NCBI RefSeq assembly: GCF_003052295.1
Contig: NZ_QBLC01000001.1
Span: 186,001 to 250,000, forward strand
From: Trichococcus paludicola
Lineage (GTDB): Bacteria > Bacillota > Bacilli > Lactobacillales > Aerococcaceae
DNA length: 64,000 nt
Direction of reading: 5' to 3'
How positions within the stretch are numbered: the stretch's first letter is position 1; every line of letters starts with the position of its first letter. A model generated the notes under the pieces. It did no database searches, had not been told where the DNA came from, and worked only from the letters and a program-made list of their open reading frames with translations. Position numbers and translations under genes: made by a program. Below, piece after piece: positions 26,304 through 34,640 of this stretch.

Positions 26304-26991
26304 AAAGCAGGTTCGGCAGGAAAGGCGCAATTTGCTAAGGTTGGTCCTGTTCCGTCTTTTTTCAGGTTTGCTTCTGATCGGAGGACTCCTGTTCGCTTTT
26401 GCGGGGAGCTTCCGGTATTGGCAGGCTTGGCTTTTTCTGGCGGCGTTGGCGATCCCTTTGGTCATGACGCTCACCTTTTTGCTGCGGACGGATCCCGCTT
26501 TGCTGGAAAAACGGATGAACCTGAAGGAACCGCGCAAAGAGCAACGTAAAATCGTCCAAATTTCAGGGTTATTCATGCTCCTGGGCTTTTTTCTGCCGGG
26601 ATTGGACTACCGTTTTCAGTGGTCCAATGTCCCGATTTGGCTGATTGTTGCCAGCGTCATCGTGTTCGAGCTCTCCTATATGATGGTGGTCGTCGTATTC
26701 GCCCAGAACAGCTATGCATCCCGCGTCATCGAAATCCAGGAAGGGCAGCAGTTGATCGATACCGGGCTCTATTCGATTATCCGCCACCCGATGTATTCGG
26801 CGTCCATCATCCTGTATCTGTCGATTCCGCTGATGCTAGGGTCCTATGTTGCCGTGATTCCGATGGCATTGAGTTGCCTCGAAATCATCGCGCGGATCAA
26901 AGACGAGGAGGAGATGCTGAAAGCAGGGCTAGCCGGTTACACAGCCTATACCCAGCGCGTCAAATACCGCCTGATCCCCTACATTTGGTGA
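26296..26991 (+). CDS. ICMT/phospholipid-methyltransferase-like membrane protein
   Basis: A 231-residue membrane protein with about five helices. Its C-terminal half has the SAM-binding signature of isoprenylcysteine carboxyl methyltransferases and PEMT enzymes: [15 protein letters not shown] followed by [19 protein letters not shown]. Substrates in bacteria are mostly unknown, lipids or small thiols being likely. Start 26296 was chosen because TAGGGG is 9 nt upstream; the gene overlaps metK by 8 nt, so enzyme and SAM supply are translationally coupled. Confidence 0.85.
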   Translation: MDRKQVRQERRNLLRLVLFRLFSGLLLIGGLLFAFAGSFRYWQAWLFLAALAIPLVMTLTFLLRTDPALLEKRMNLKEPRKEQRKIVQISGLFMLLGFFLPGLDYRFQWSNVPIWLIVASVIVFELSYMMVVVVFAQNSYASRVIEIQEGQQLIDTGLYSIIRHPMYSASIILYLSIPLMLGSYVAVIPMALSCLEIIARIKDEEEMLKAGLAGYTAYTQRVKYRLIPYIW

Positions 26992-27028
26992 GTTTGCGAG
27001 TCTGGTACGTTCATTCATACAACAAAAA

Positions 27029-27080
27029 AACAGCCCGCGGACTGGTTCGGATTTTTCCGAATAGTCAGCGGGTTGTTTGT
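27029..27080. terminator. bidirectional terminator
   Basis: AACAGCCCGC and GCGGGTTGTT arms with an inner TTCGG/CCGAA stem, between the convergent methyltransferase gene and queC. Confidence 0.85.
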
Positions 27081-27085
27081 ATTGA

Positions 27086-27754
27086 TCATTTATTCAAATA
27101 TTCTTCCAGTCCGGCGTTTCGGAGTTTGCAGGATGGGCATTCGCCGCAACCGCCGGGGGTGCCCATATAACAAGTATGGGTATGTTCCTCGATGTAGGCG
27201 AGGCAACCCAACTGATCCGCCAGCTCCCATGTCTGCGCTTTGGTCAGGTACATCAACGGCGTTTCGACGTTGAAATTGTAATCCATGGCCAGGTTCATGG
27301 TCACGTTCATCGATTTGACGAACACGTCCCGGCAGTCCGGATAGCCGCTGAAGTCCGTTTCGCATACGCCCAGGATGATGATGCGGATGCCTTTTGACTT
27401 GGCAAAAATGCCGGCCAACAGCAGGAACAGGGCGTTCCGGCCGTCGACGAAGGTGTTCGGGTAGTCTTCGCTATCGGCTTCCTTGATTGTCTGCGACTCG
27501 TCCATCAATGCGTTCGTCGTGACTTTGCCCATTACGCTCGCGTCAAGTGTGTGGTGTTCGACCCCCAGATCGTTAGCGATCCAGGCCGCCCGTTCCAGTT
27601 CGATGCTGTGGCGTTGACCATAGCTGAAGGAAAGGGCCACTGTGTTTGCCGCGCCGTACTTTTGGATGGCTTGGATCAGGCAAGTCGTGGAATCCTGGCC
27701 GCCTGAAAAGACGACCAAGGCTTGTTTTTGTGTTGTCCCGTTTCCATTTTCCAT
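27086..27754 (-). CDS. queC: 7-cyano-7-deazaguanine synthase
   Basis: A 222-residue ATPase converting 7-carboxy-7-deazaguanine to preQ0 in queuosine synthesis. The PP-loop SGGQDST is at residues 17-23, and the C-terminal zinc site has cysteines in [17 protein letters not shown]. The start codon immediately follows the queF stop (TAGATG), so translation is coupled. queD and queE, which make its substrate, are not in this window. Confidence 0.96.
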   Translation of the reverse strand: MENGNGTTQKQALVVFSGGQDSTTCLIQAIQKYGAANTVALSFSYGQRHSIELERAAWIANDLGVEHHTLDASVMGKVTTNALMDESQTIKEADSEDYPNTFVDGRNALFLLLAGIFAKSKGIRIIILGVCETDFSGYPDCRDVFVKSMNVTMNLAMDYNFNVETPLMYLTKAQTWELADQLGCLAYIEEHTHTCYMGTPGGCGECPSCKLRNAGLEEYLNK

Positions 27755-28255
27755 CTAGCGGTTGTCGACTTTCTCAGGATAAAGATCGTGCTGCGACAAA
27801 CGTTGCCAAGCCACGTCTGCCCACTTGGTGTCAGGCTTTCCGTAGTTGCAGTACGGATCGATCGAGATGCCGCCTCTCGGTGTGAATTTGCCCCACACCT
27901 CGATGTATTTCGGCGCCATCAACGCGATCAGATCCTTCATGATGATGTTCATGCAATCCTCGTGGAAGTCGCCATGGTTGCGGAAACTGAAAAGGTAGAG
28001 CTTCAGCGATTTGCTTTCGACCATGATTTCTCCCGGGACGTAGGAAATGTAGATGGTCGCAAAATCGGGCTGTCCCGTCATCGGGCACAGGCTTGTGAAT
28101 TCGGGACAGTTGAATTTCACAAAGTAATCATTGTCGGGATGCTTGTTCGGAAAAGTCTCGAGTACTTTCGGATCGTAGTCCTGCGGATATTTTGTCTGTT
28201 GGTTGCCCAATTGGGTGATGCCGTTCAGATCGGCTTCATTTCGGCCAGCGGTCAT
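27755..28255 (-). CDS. queF: NADPH-dependent preQ0 reductase
   Basis: A 166-residue T-fold nitrile reductase that converts preQ0 to preQ1. The thioimide-forming cysteine is in [16 protein letters not shown], and [20 protein letters not shown] is the family signature. It is the short single-domain (YkvM) type of Gram-positives. It lies between queT and queC in a leftward operon; its ATG follows GGAGGAACA. Confidence 0.96.
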   Translation of the reverse strand: MTAGRNEADLNGITQLGNQQTKYPQDYDPKVLETFPNKHPDNDYFVKFNCPEFTSLCPMTGQPDFATIYISYVPGEIMVESKSLKLYLFSFRNHGDFHEDCMNIIMKDLIALMAPKYIEVWGKFTPRGGISIDPYCNYGKPDTKWADVAWQRLSQHDLYPEKVDNR

Positions 28256-28273
28256 TGTTGTTCCTCCTTGCGC

Positions 28274-28771
28274 TCAGGATTTCAGAAGCGCGCTTTTATA
28301 GAATCGTTTTTCCAGCGCCTGCACCAAAAAGTAGCCGACGAATGCCGGTACCGATTGGCCGATGCAGAGGCTGACTACAAGCGGCAGGAACGGGATGGCC
28401 AACAGTTGCGACAGGTAGATCGGCACAACGATTCCAGGGATGAAGATGATCGGCAGGATCAGACACCACTTCGGAAGGTTATATTTGCGGACAGCGTAAA
28501 CGAGCGAAGCCGTGATGATACCGACGAGGGTTCCTCCAAGCATGTCAATGATCCCAAGTCCGCCGAAGAACAGGTTAGACATAAGATTGGCGAGACCTGC
28601 CGGGATGATCAGAAACGGGTTAAAATAAGCTAGGGCGTAAAGAGTTGTGGCGATGCGGATTTGATATTGTCCAAAAGCGAAAGATTGCGTCAGAGCCATG
28701 ATGACGATGTACATAGCGATATACATTGCTGAGAAAGTCAATTTTTGTGTTTTTGTGAATGTTTTTTGCAT
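28274..28771 (-). CDS. queT: QueT family preQ0/preQ1/queuine transporter (ECF S component)
   Basis: A 165-residue membrane protein with about five to six helices, homologous to QueT, a substrate-binding subunit of energy-coupling factor transporters proposed to import queuosine precursors. The start at 28771 (MQKTFTKTQK) follows AGGAGGTGG; longer versions read into the leader RNA. Having both salvage (QueT) and synthesis (QueF, QueC) in one operon suggests flexible use of precursors. The ECF ATPases are not here. Confidence 0.92.
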   Translation of the reverse strand: MQKTFTKTQKLTFSAMYIAMYIVIMALTQSFAFGQYQIRIATTLYALAYFNPFLIIPAGLANLMSNLFFGGLGIIDMLGGTLVGIITASLVYAVRKYNLPKWCLILPIIFIPGIVVPIYLSQLLAIPFLPLVVSLCIGQSVPAFVGYFLVQALEKRFYKSALLKS

Positions 28772-28818
28772 CGGTCCACCTCCTAATATTTTTTTCAACG
28801 CCTTACAAGAATATGCAC

Positions 28819-28893
28819 AAAAAAAAGACGCACGGATGCCGAGAAGGTTGTCTCTAAGGAGAGAACAAGCCAACTCAAAAAACATTCCTGCGT
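28819..28893 (-). promoter_or_regulatory. structured terminator-containing leader of queT-queF-queC
   Basis: On the minus strand, ACGCAGG (from 28893) pairs with CC-TGCGT (ending 28828) to close a domain that ends in eight U (28826-28819). Inside is the hairpin TTGTTCTCT-CCTT-AGAGACAA (28868-28848), stem with one bulge. This arrangement upstream of a queuosine transporter looks like a riboswitch with intrinsic terminator. The preQ1-I and preQ1-II consensus sequences as I know them are not present. Confidence 0.55.
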
Positions 28894-28973
28894 TTTGATT
28901 GCATGATTCTATTACCCTAGTTTTATTTTACGACAGGATGGTTACGAACTGTCCCGAACAGTTTAACAAAGAA

Positions 28974-29013
28974 TGGTGTTATTGCCAAGAGTGGTGTTAT
29001 TGCCAAGAGTGGT
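28974..29013. repeat. 18-bp tandem repeat, two copies
   Basis: TGGTGTTATTGCCAAGAG occurs twice in direct succession (28974-28991, 28992-29009), followed by TGGT of a third. It lies in the 364-bp gene-free stretch between queT and the SRPBCC gene, which otherwise holds only the queT leader and promoters. Confidence 0.85.
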
Positions 29014-29135
29014 TTCGAAGTTTATCAAGCCAAGTTTGTATAAGAGAATTTATTTGATTATAATGAGGATAAAGATAACGCTATCAAAGTCGCATATGAG
29101 GGCAGTAGGTTCAACCAGCAGGAAGGATGAATAAA

Positions 29136-29612
29136 ATGGACTACATCAAAAGCCACATCAAGAAAAGTATTTTTATCGAAGCACCACTGAGCAAAGTATG
29201 GCAATACGCCGCCAATGTGGGGAATTGGCAAGACATTCATGAGGGCCTGAAAATCGTCAAGCAGATCAGCGGGGACGGCGGCCTGTCCAGTGTCTACAAG
29301 GCAGAATACGACATGTTCGGGAAAATGGTGCCGGTGAACATCGAAGTGCAGCAGGCGGAACTGTTCCCCGAGGAATTCGTCATGCGTGCGGCCATCCGGG
29401 TGGACACGGTCGATCCGGCCGAAGATTCTTTCGTGCGGCAAAATTACACGGCCAAAGCGGAGGAAAGCGGAACGACTTTGAATTTGGAAAGCATCCAGAA
29501 CATCCCTTATGTCGATAATCATAAATCGTTCGACAAGGAAGCTTACCAGGAAAAACGGGATGAGATGGCGCAACAAGCAATCGAGCGGATCAGGCTGTTC
29601 TGCGAAGAATGA
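29136..29612 (+). CDS. SRPBCC/polyketide cyclase-like protein
   Basis: A 158-residue START/Bet v 1-like protein. The N-terminal SIFIEAPLSKVWQYAANVGNW is the hallmark of the SRPBCC superfamily, a deep hydrophobic ligand pocket with diverse roles. Ligand and function are unknown. Start 29136 is preferred to 29127 because AGGAAGG (29120-29126) needs spacing. Single-gene transcript ending at 29644-29682. Confidence 0.82.
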   Translation: MDYIKSHIKKSIFIEAPLSKVWQYAANVGNWQDIHEGLKIVKQISGDGGLSSVYKAEYDMFGKMVPVNIEVQQAELFPEEFVMRAAIRVDTVDPAEDSFVRQNYTAKAEESGTTLNLESIQNIPYVDNHKSFDKEAYQEKRDEMAQQAIERIRLFCEE

Positions 29613-29643
29613 ACTGACGCAAACGATGATGGTGGAACTGGAA

Positions 29644-29682
29644 GCGGAACCCTTTGCGGGATTCAGATCCGGTTCCGTTTTT
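29644..29682 (+). terminator. terminator after SRPBCC gene
   Basis: CGGAACC (29645-29651) pairs with GGTTCCG (29671-29677), then TTTTTT with one interruption. Confidence 0.75.
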
Positions 29683-29779
29683 AATTCCTTCCCGGACACT
29701 CGTTTTCACAAAAACGCGGATTTATTAATGTTTTCCTGTTATACTGAGACGACAAATCAAAAAGTGAAAGTAGGACAAG

Positions 29780-31228
29780 ATGAATTATACAACATTTGAA
29801 GACTTCGCAATCAGCGAAGAAATCGTTACGGCACTAAAGGCATTGCGTTATTTCAAACCGACGCAAGTACAACAGGAGGTCATCCCGATGACCTTAAAGG
29901 GCAAAGATATCATTGTCGAGTCGCAGACCGGCAGCGGCAAGACCGTCAGTTTCGGCGTACCATTGTGCGAAAGTGTAAGTTGGGAAGAGAACCGTCCGCA
30001 GGCGCTGATTTTGGTTCCTACAAGGGAACTGGCATTGCAGGTGAAAGAGGACATCACCAACATCGGAAGGCTGAAGCGGATCAAGGCCACTGCTGTCTTC
30101 GGCAAGACTTCCTTCGATACGCAAAAATCGGAATTGAGACAGAAAAGCCATATCGTAGTCGGCACACCGGGCAGGGTATTGGATCATCTGCAAAAAGGGA
30201 CAATGAAATTTGACAAGATACGATACCTGGTCCTTGATGAAGCGGATGAGATGCTGAATATGGGCTTCATTGAGCAAGTGGAAGCCATCATCGATTTCCT
30301 TCCGAAACAAAGACAAACGTTGCTGTTCTCCGCGACCATGCCGAATGAAGTGGTGCGTTTGGCCAGCTTCTATATGAAGAACGACCGCGTATCTGTGAAA
30401 ATGGAAAGCGACGAGGCATCCAAGCCGAAGATTCTGCAATCCTTCATCCGTGTCCAAGAGTCGGGTAAACCCAAGCAACTATTGGATCTGCTGACCGTTG
30501 AGAATCCGGACAGCTGCATCATCTTCTGCAATACGCAGGAAGCCGTAAACGGACTGTACACATTCTTGAGCAAAGCCGGTTTGCCGATCGATAAGATGCA
30601 CGGTGGGATGGTGCAGGATGACCGCACAGCCGTCATGGAAGATTTCCGCAAAGGCAGGCTGCGTTATTTGGTGGCTACGGATGTGGCTGCGCGCGGGATT
30701 GACGTCGATAACGTGACGCATGTCGTCAATTATGACGTTCCCGAGGAGAAAGAAAGCTTCATCCACCGTACCGGTAGGACCGGCCGCGCCGGTAAAACAG
30801 GGATAGCCTTGACCTTGGTTACGCCTAATGAGGAAAGAAGCTGGCAGGCAGTGAAAGACTTCGCTCAGCAGGACATCACCGAAATTAATCCGCCGAGCGC
30901 CCGCTTCGTGCAGCATCATAAAGCGACTTTCGAAAAGAAACTCCAGGAACGCCCCGTCATCAAACAGGCACGCAACCGGGAATTGAACAAGGACATCACC
31001 AAAGTCTATTTCAACGGCGGCAAGAAGAAAAAACTGCGCGCCATCGATTTTGTCGGCACGCTGACCAACCTTCCGGACGTCGATGCGGATGACATCGGCA
31101 TCATCACAATCCAGGAAAACGTGACTTACATCGAAATCCTGAACGGCAAAGGGCCGCATGTGATTTCCGAGATGCAGAACCGCACCGTCAAAGGCAAAGC
31201 GTTGAAAGTGCATAAAGCAAAGAAATAG
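29780..31228 (+). CDS. dbpA: DEAD-box RNA helicase DbpA/YxiN type
   Basis: A 482-residue RNA helicase. Motifs: Q motif near 8-35, Walker A QTGSGKT (49-55), PTREL, VLDEADEML, SAT in LLFSATMPN, and HRTGRTGRAG. The C-terminal 75 residues (KVYFNGGKKKKLRAIDFVGT onward) match the DbpA RNA-binding domain that anchors DbpA/YxiN to hairpin 92 of 23S rRNA, so a 50S ribosome assembly role is likely. A -10 TATACT in extended context (29740-29745) precedes it. The ATG follows AAAGTAGGA. Confidence 0.9.
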   Translation: MNYTTFEDFAISEEIVTALKALRYFKPTQVQQEVIPMTLKGKDIIVESQTGSGKTVSFGVPLCESVSWEENRPQALILVPTRELALQVKEDITNIGRLKRIKATAVFGKTSFDTQKSELRQKSHIVVGTPGRVLDHLQKGTMKFDKIRYLVLDEADEMLNMGFIEQVEAIIDFLPKQRQTLLFSATMPNEVVRLASFYMKNDRVSVKMESDEASKPKILQSFIRVQESGKPKQLLDLLTVENPDSCIIFCNTQEAVNGLYTFLSKAGLPIDKMHGGMVQDDRTAVMEDFRKGRLRYLVATDVAARGIDVDNVTHVVNYDVPEEKESFIHRTGRTGRAGKTGIALTLVTPNEERSWQAVKDFAQQDITEINPPSARFVQHHKATFEKKLQERPVIKQARNRELNKDITKVYFNGGKKKKLRAIDFVGTLTNLPDVDADDIGIITIQENVTYIEILNGKGPHVISEMQNRTVKGKALKVHKAKK

Positions 31229-31265
31229 CTGGAGCAAATTTGAATGATTGAATGATTGAATGTGA

Positions 31266-31312
31266 AACGACCCGCATGTCTCCGTTAAACGAGGAGCTTG
31301 TCGGGTCGTTTT
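31266..31312 (+). terminator. terminator after dbpA
   Basis: AACGACCCG pairs with CGGGTCGTT, with an inner CTCCGTT...GAGGAG stem, then TTTT. Confidence 0.8.
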
Positions 31313-31390
31313 AATACGCTTGCCTCAAGATTTCGGGTGGCATTCCTGCCCGGCAGCGGCTATACTAAGAAGCAGAAAGTGGTGAACCAA

Positions 31391-32431
31391 TTGAAACCAG
31401 TCGCAACATATGAAGAAATAGAACAGCAACGCGGAGACAAATCGATTCTGTATGTGGATGTCAGAAGTCCTTCCGAATTTGCGAAGTCAACCATACCGGG
31501 CGCCGTAAATGTGCCCGTCCTGGATGATGAGGATCGGAAAACTGTGGGAACGCTTTACGTCGCCGGCAAAATCGACGATGCAAAAAGCTATGGCATCCAA
31601 ACCATTTCCCCAAGATTGCCGGAAATGTTCAGCCTCTTCCAGGACTACACGAAGGCCTACGACCAAGTCGTCATCTTCTGCAGCAGGGGAGGATTCCGCA
31701 GCAATTCGATTTTTTCCTTGCTCAAATCTCTGGGGATGAATGTTTACCGGATGGAAGGCGGCTACAAAAACTACCGCAGCACGATCAACAACCTGATTCC
31801 CGTATTGTTCGAAAAGGTCCAATTTGTGACCCTCTACGGCAATACCGGGACCGGGAAAACAGCCATCCTGGAGGAACTGAAGCAGCGCGGCGCCAATGTG
31901 CTTGATCTGGAAGCCTGCGCCAACAACAGAGGTTCTGTCTTCGGAGGCGTCGGCCTTAAGAAGAAACAACCGCACAACCAAAAAATGTTCGAAAGTCTGT
32001 TGGCCGAGAGCGCCGCTGGCTGGAAGGAGCCGCTGATCGTCTTTACAGAAGGCGAAAGTAAGCGGATCGGGCAGGCCGTATTGCCGCCTTCCTTGGTGGA
32101 TGCGATGTACAAAGGCCTAAACCTGAACATCGAAGCTTCATTGGATTACCGGATCGGACAAATCAAAAAGGATTATCTCCACAGCAATGAAGCGGAGCTC
32201 TTGGCAGCATTGGACCGATTGAAATCCTATTTGAACGAAGCGCGTGTCGAGGCATATAAGGAGCAGGTGCGCCAGCACGATTTCGATGCGGTCATCGAAG
32301 ATTTGTTGGTGAAATACTACGATCCCCGCTACAACTTCAACAAGAAGGAATTTTCCGCCACCTTCCGGAACGAAGACGCCGCAACAACGGCCGAAGCCAT
32401 TCTGGAATGGATGAAGCAACAGAACGATTGA
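31391..32431 (+). CDS. mnmH: tRNA 2-selenouridine synthase
   Basis: A 346-residue protein (SelU/YbbB) that replaces sulfur by selenium in the 2-thiouridine of tRNA wobble positions, using selenophosphate. It has an N-terminal rhodanese domain with active cysteine in FCSRGGFRS (about Cys97) and a C-terminal P-loop domain (GNTGTGKT, about 150-157). A TTG start at 31391 with AAGTGGTG upstream is the best choice; GTG at 31382 is possible. It faces the selD operon across a terminator, giving the full route from selenium to modified tRNA. Confidence 0.92.
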   Translation: MKPVATYEEIEQQRGDKSILYVDVRSPSEFAKSTIPGAVNVPVLDDEDRKTVGTLYVAGKIDDAKSYGIQTISPRLPEMFSLFQDYTKAYDQVVIFCSRGGFRSNSIFSLLKSLGMNVYRMEGGYKNYRSTINNLIPVLFEKVQFVTLYGNTGTGKTAILEELKQRGANVLDLEACANNRGSVFGGVGLKKKQPHNQKMFESLLAESAAGWKEPLIVFTEGESKRIGQAVLPPSLVDAMYKGLNLNIEASLDYRIGQIKKDYLHSNEAELLAALDRLKSYLNEARVEAYKEQVRQHDFDAVIEDLLVKYYDPRYNFNKKEFSATFRNEDAATTAEAILEWMKQQND

Positions 32432-32432
32432 T

Positions 32433-32481
32433 AAAAAAACAGAGCAGCCGCCCTTGATCGGGGTGGCTGCTCTGTTTTTTT
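32433..32481. terminator. terminator after mnmH
   Basis: AACAGAGCAGCC pairs with GGCTGCTCTGTT, flanked by A7 and T7, and can serve both strands. Confidence 0.9.
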
Positions 32482-32530
32482 GGGTATTTTGTAAGAAGGC
32501 ACTCGTCATATCAGGCCGCTCGTGCTCTGG

Positions 32531-32559
32531 TTGTCCGATTCTTCCCGGTAATCGGACAA
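32531..32559. other. hairpin at the 3' end of the selenium operon
   Basis: TTGTCCGATT and AATCGGACAA form a 10-bp perfect stem with a 9-nt loop just past the cysteine desulfurase stop (read leftwards). No T-run follows on the minus strand. Confidence 0.6.
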
Positions 32560-32569
32560 TGATTTGGTT

Positions 32570-33730
32570 TTATCCTTCTTCCGCTAAAATCCTCAGCGCT
32601 TTGGCTGCATAGTCGATCTCCTCCACCGTGTTGAAGCTGGAGAAGCTGAAGCGGACCATGCCAGTTTTTTCTGTGCCGAAAGCTTGATGGATGAGCGGTG
32701 CGCAATGGGCGCCCGGGCGAACCGCGATCGCGTAATCCATGAAGAGCGCATCGCTGAGGTCGCCTGAGGACCAGCCCGCCAGATTCAGCGAAACGACAGG
32801 TGCGCGCTCCACATTTTCAGCGAAACTGCCGTAGAGGGTGATTCCCGGGATATCTTTGATCTGGTCATGGAAGCGGAAAGTCAGTGCCTGCAGTTGCCTA
32901 CAGATTGTATCCAGACCTTTTTGCTGGATGTAATCCAAACCGGCGGAAACGCCCGCCAAGCCATGGACATTCTGCGTGCCCGGCTCGAACAAAGTCGGCA
33001 TCTGCGCAGGATAATGCTTGTCGAAAGAATGGAAGCCGCTGCCGCCGGTGAACACCGGCACGAACGCCAATGGCCTGTCGCCGAGGCAGATGCCCCCGGT
33101 TCCTTGCGGGCCGTAGAGTCCTTTATGGCCGGTGAAACAGAGGACATCGATGTGCTGCTTCATCATATCGATGGCGAGGACGCCTGCGCTCTGGGAAGCG
33201 TCGACGATGAAAATCAGGCCGTGCTCCCGACAGAAGCTGCCGATCCGTTCCAAATCCACCGCATTTCCGGTGACATTCGAAGCATGGTTGACCACGACGG
33301 CACGGGTATCGGGTCGCAACAGTTGTTCGAAATCGGGATAGCGGAGCGTGCCAAATGCATCGACGCCGACAAAGGACAGGGCAGCGCCTTGGTCTTCGAG
33401 TTGGTAAAGCGGACGCAGGACAGCGTTGTGCTCCGTCACAGTGGTAATGATGTGGTCTGCCGGCTTCAGCAAGCCCTTCAGGACCATGTTCAGCGAGGCG
33501 GTCGCGTTGGCCGTAAAGGCGACGTTTGCCGCATCCGGCACACCAAATAGTTTTGCTGTTTTCTGACGCAGCGTTTCCGTCAACCGCAATGCGTTCAGGG
33601 AAGCGGTATGGCTGCCGCGAGCCGGGTTGCCCAACTGACCGTCGGCGATGGCGTGATAGACAGCTTCAGCCACCGTAGCCGGCTTCTTCAGCGTAGTTGC
33701 GCTGTTGTCGAAATAATAGAGTTCAGTCAT
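32570..33730 (-). CDS. cysteine desulfurase/selenocysteine lyase-type PLP enzyme
   Basis: A 386-residue class V aminotransferase of the selenium-linked cysteine desulfurase group. It starts YYFDNSATTLKKP, has the PLP lysine in FTGHKGLYG and the catalytic cysteine in RPGAHCAPL. It likely mobilises sulfur or selenium from (seleno)cysteine for SelD. The start at 33730 follows GGAGGT and overlaps the DUF3343 gene by 8 nt. Last gene of the selD operon. A general IscS/NifS role is less likely given the neighbours. Confidence 0.88.
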   Translation of the reverse strand: MTELYYFDNSATTLKKPATVAEAVYHAIADGQLGNPARGSHTASLNALRLTETLRQKTAKLFGVPDAANVAFTANATASLNMVLKGLLKPADHIITTVTEHNAVLRPLYQLEDQGAALSFVGVDAFGTLRYPDFEQLLRPDTRAVVVNHASNVTGNAVDLERIGSFCREHGLIFIVDASQSAGVLAIDMMKQHIDVLCFTGHKGLYGPQGTGGICLGDRPLAFVPVFTGGSGFHSFDKHYPAQMPTLFEPGTQNVHGLAGVSAGLDYIQQKGLDTICRQLQALTFRFHDQIKDIPGITLYGSFAENVERAPVVSLNLAGWSSGDLSDALFMDYAIAVRPGAHCAPLIHQAFGTEKTGMVRFSFSSFNTVEEIDYAAKALRILAEEG

Positions 33731-33995
33731 GCCAGACCTCCACGGATTTTTTCCGGTTCTCAAAACGGACCTCGTAGCAACCATCATTGGAAATGGAACG
33801 CTCCGACAGCAACAAACGGACAGCGTTCAGTTCATCGAGATGCGTCTGCAGCACCAATCCGCAACCGGCCGAAATCTGTTCCGGCATGGGGATCAAACGG
33901 CATTCCCGACCGGCATCCAGGACAACGGCTTCCGCGGCTGCGGCGGCCTGGGAAGTCGGAAACGCGACGATGCCGTAATGTTTGCGGTCGATCAT
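33723..33995 (-). CDS. DUF3343 putative Se/S carrier
   Basis: A 90-residue protein of the DUF3343 family, repeatedly found beside yedF, selD and cysteine desulfurase genes. The single conserved cysteine is in ISAGCGLVLQ, in the middle of the protein, suited to carry a persulfide or selenopersulfide. Its start overlaps the yedF stop (ATGA) and its end overlaps the desulfurase start. Confidence 0.85.
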   Translation of the reverse strand: MIDRKHYGIVAFPTSQAAAAAEAVVLDAGRECRLIPMPEQISAGCGLVLQTHLDELNAVRLLLSERSISNDGCYEVRFENRKKSVEVWHD

Positions 33996-34597
33996 GGCGA
34001 TACGGTCTTGGATGTGCGCAGGATTTCAACGATGCGGTACATATTCGTGAAAGTGCCCACCGCCAATTTGTCCTTCACGCCGTAGAATTCCCCGCAGATG
34101 CCGCAAGTGAGGACCTCGACGCCGTCTTCCTCCAGCGCTTTTAGGTCGTCCAGGACGGCCGAGCCTTCCGTCGTCAGCAGCGCGCCGGCATTGTAGCAGA
34201 GCACTTTTTCGGGCAGGACTTCCTGCTCCGTCAGGGAGAAGAGGAAGCTTTTCATCAGCGTACGGCCCAATTCTTCGCTGCCGTTGCCGATGAAATCGCT
34301 GTTCAGTACGACGACATAGCTTGCGTCGGCGGCTTGCTCCGGAAGCGCGGGGTGTTCAGCGGCCGCGGGTTCATTGCCGGCGTTTGGATCGGAAAGCTGC
34401 ACTTCATAAAGGGACTCATTGATTTTTTCGACTTGGACGGAAAGCTTCAGCTGCTCCGCCATCTTGGCAAGGTTCTGCGTCGCGATCTCATTGTCCACGC
34501 TGATGAGCACGGTCTCCCCCTTGCTCTCCTTCAAAGCCCGTTTGGTCAAAATGACCGGCATGGGACAAGCTTGTCCGACTGCATCTATTTTTTTCAT
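33992..34597 (-). CDS. yedF: selenium metabolism sulfurtransferase-like protein YedF
   Basis: A 201-residue protein with an N-terminal TusA-like domain, whose cysteine lies in GQACPMPV (Cys11), and a C-terminal DsrE-like domain (about 95-200, with LTCGICGEFYG). This two-domain form is a marker of selenium use in Firmicutes and is thought to pass selenium between the desulfurase and SelD. ATG follows AGGAGGAAAAGAG. Second gene of the leftward operon. Confidence 0.92.
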   Translation of the reverse strand: MKKIDAVGQACPMPVILTKRALKESKGETVLISVDNEIATQNLAKMAEQLKLSVQVEKINESLYEVQLSDPNAGNEPAAAEHPALPEQAADASYVVVLNSDFIGNGSEELGRTLMKSFLFSLTEQEVLPEKVLCYNAGALLTTEGSAVLDDLKALEEDGVEVLTCGICGEFYGVKDKLAVGTFTNMYRIVEILRTSKTVSP

Positions 34598-34640
34598 GCT
34601 CTTTTCCTCCTGGTTAAATCATATTTTTGTCATTCTTTGC

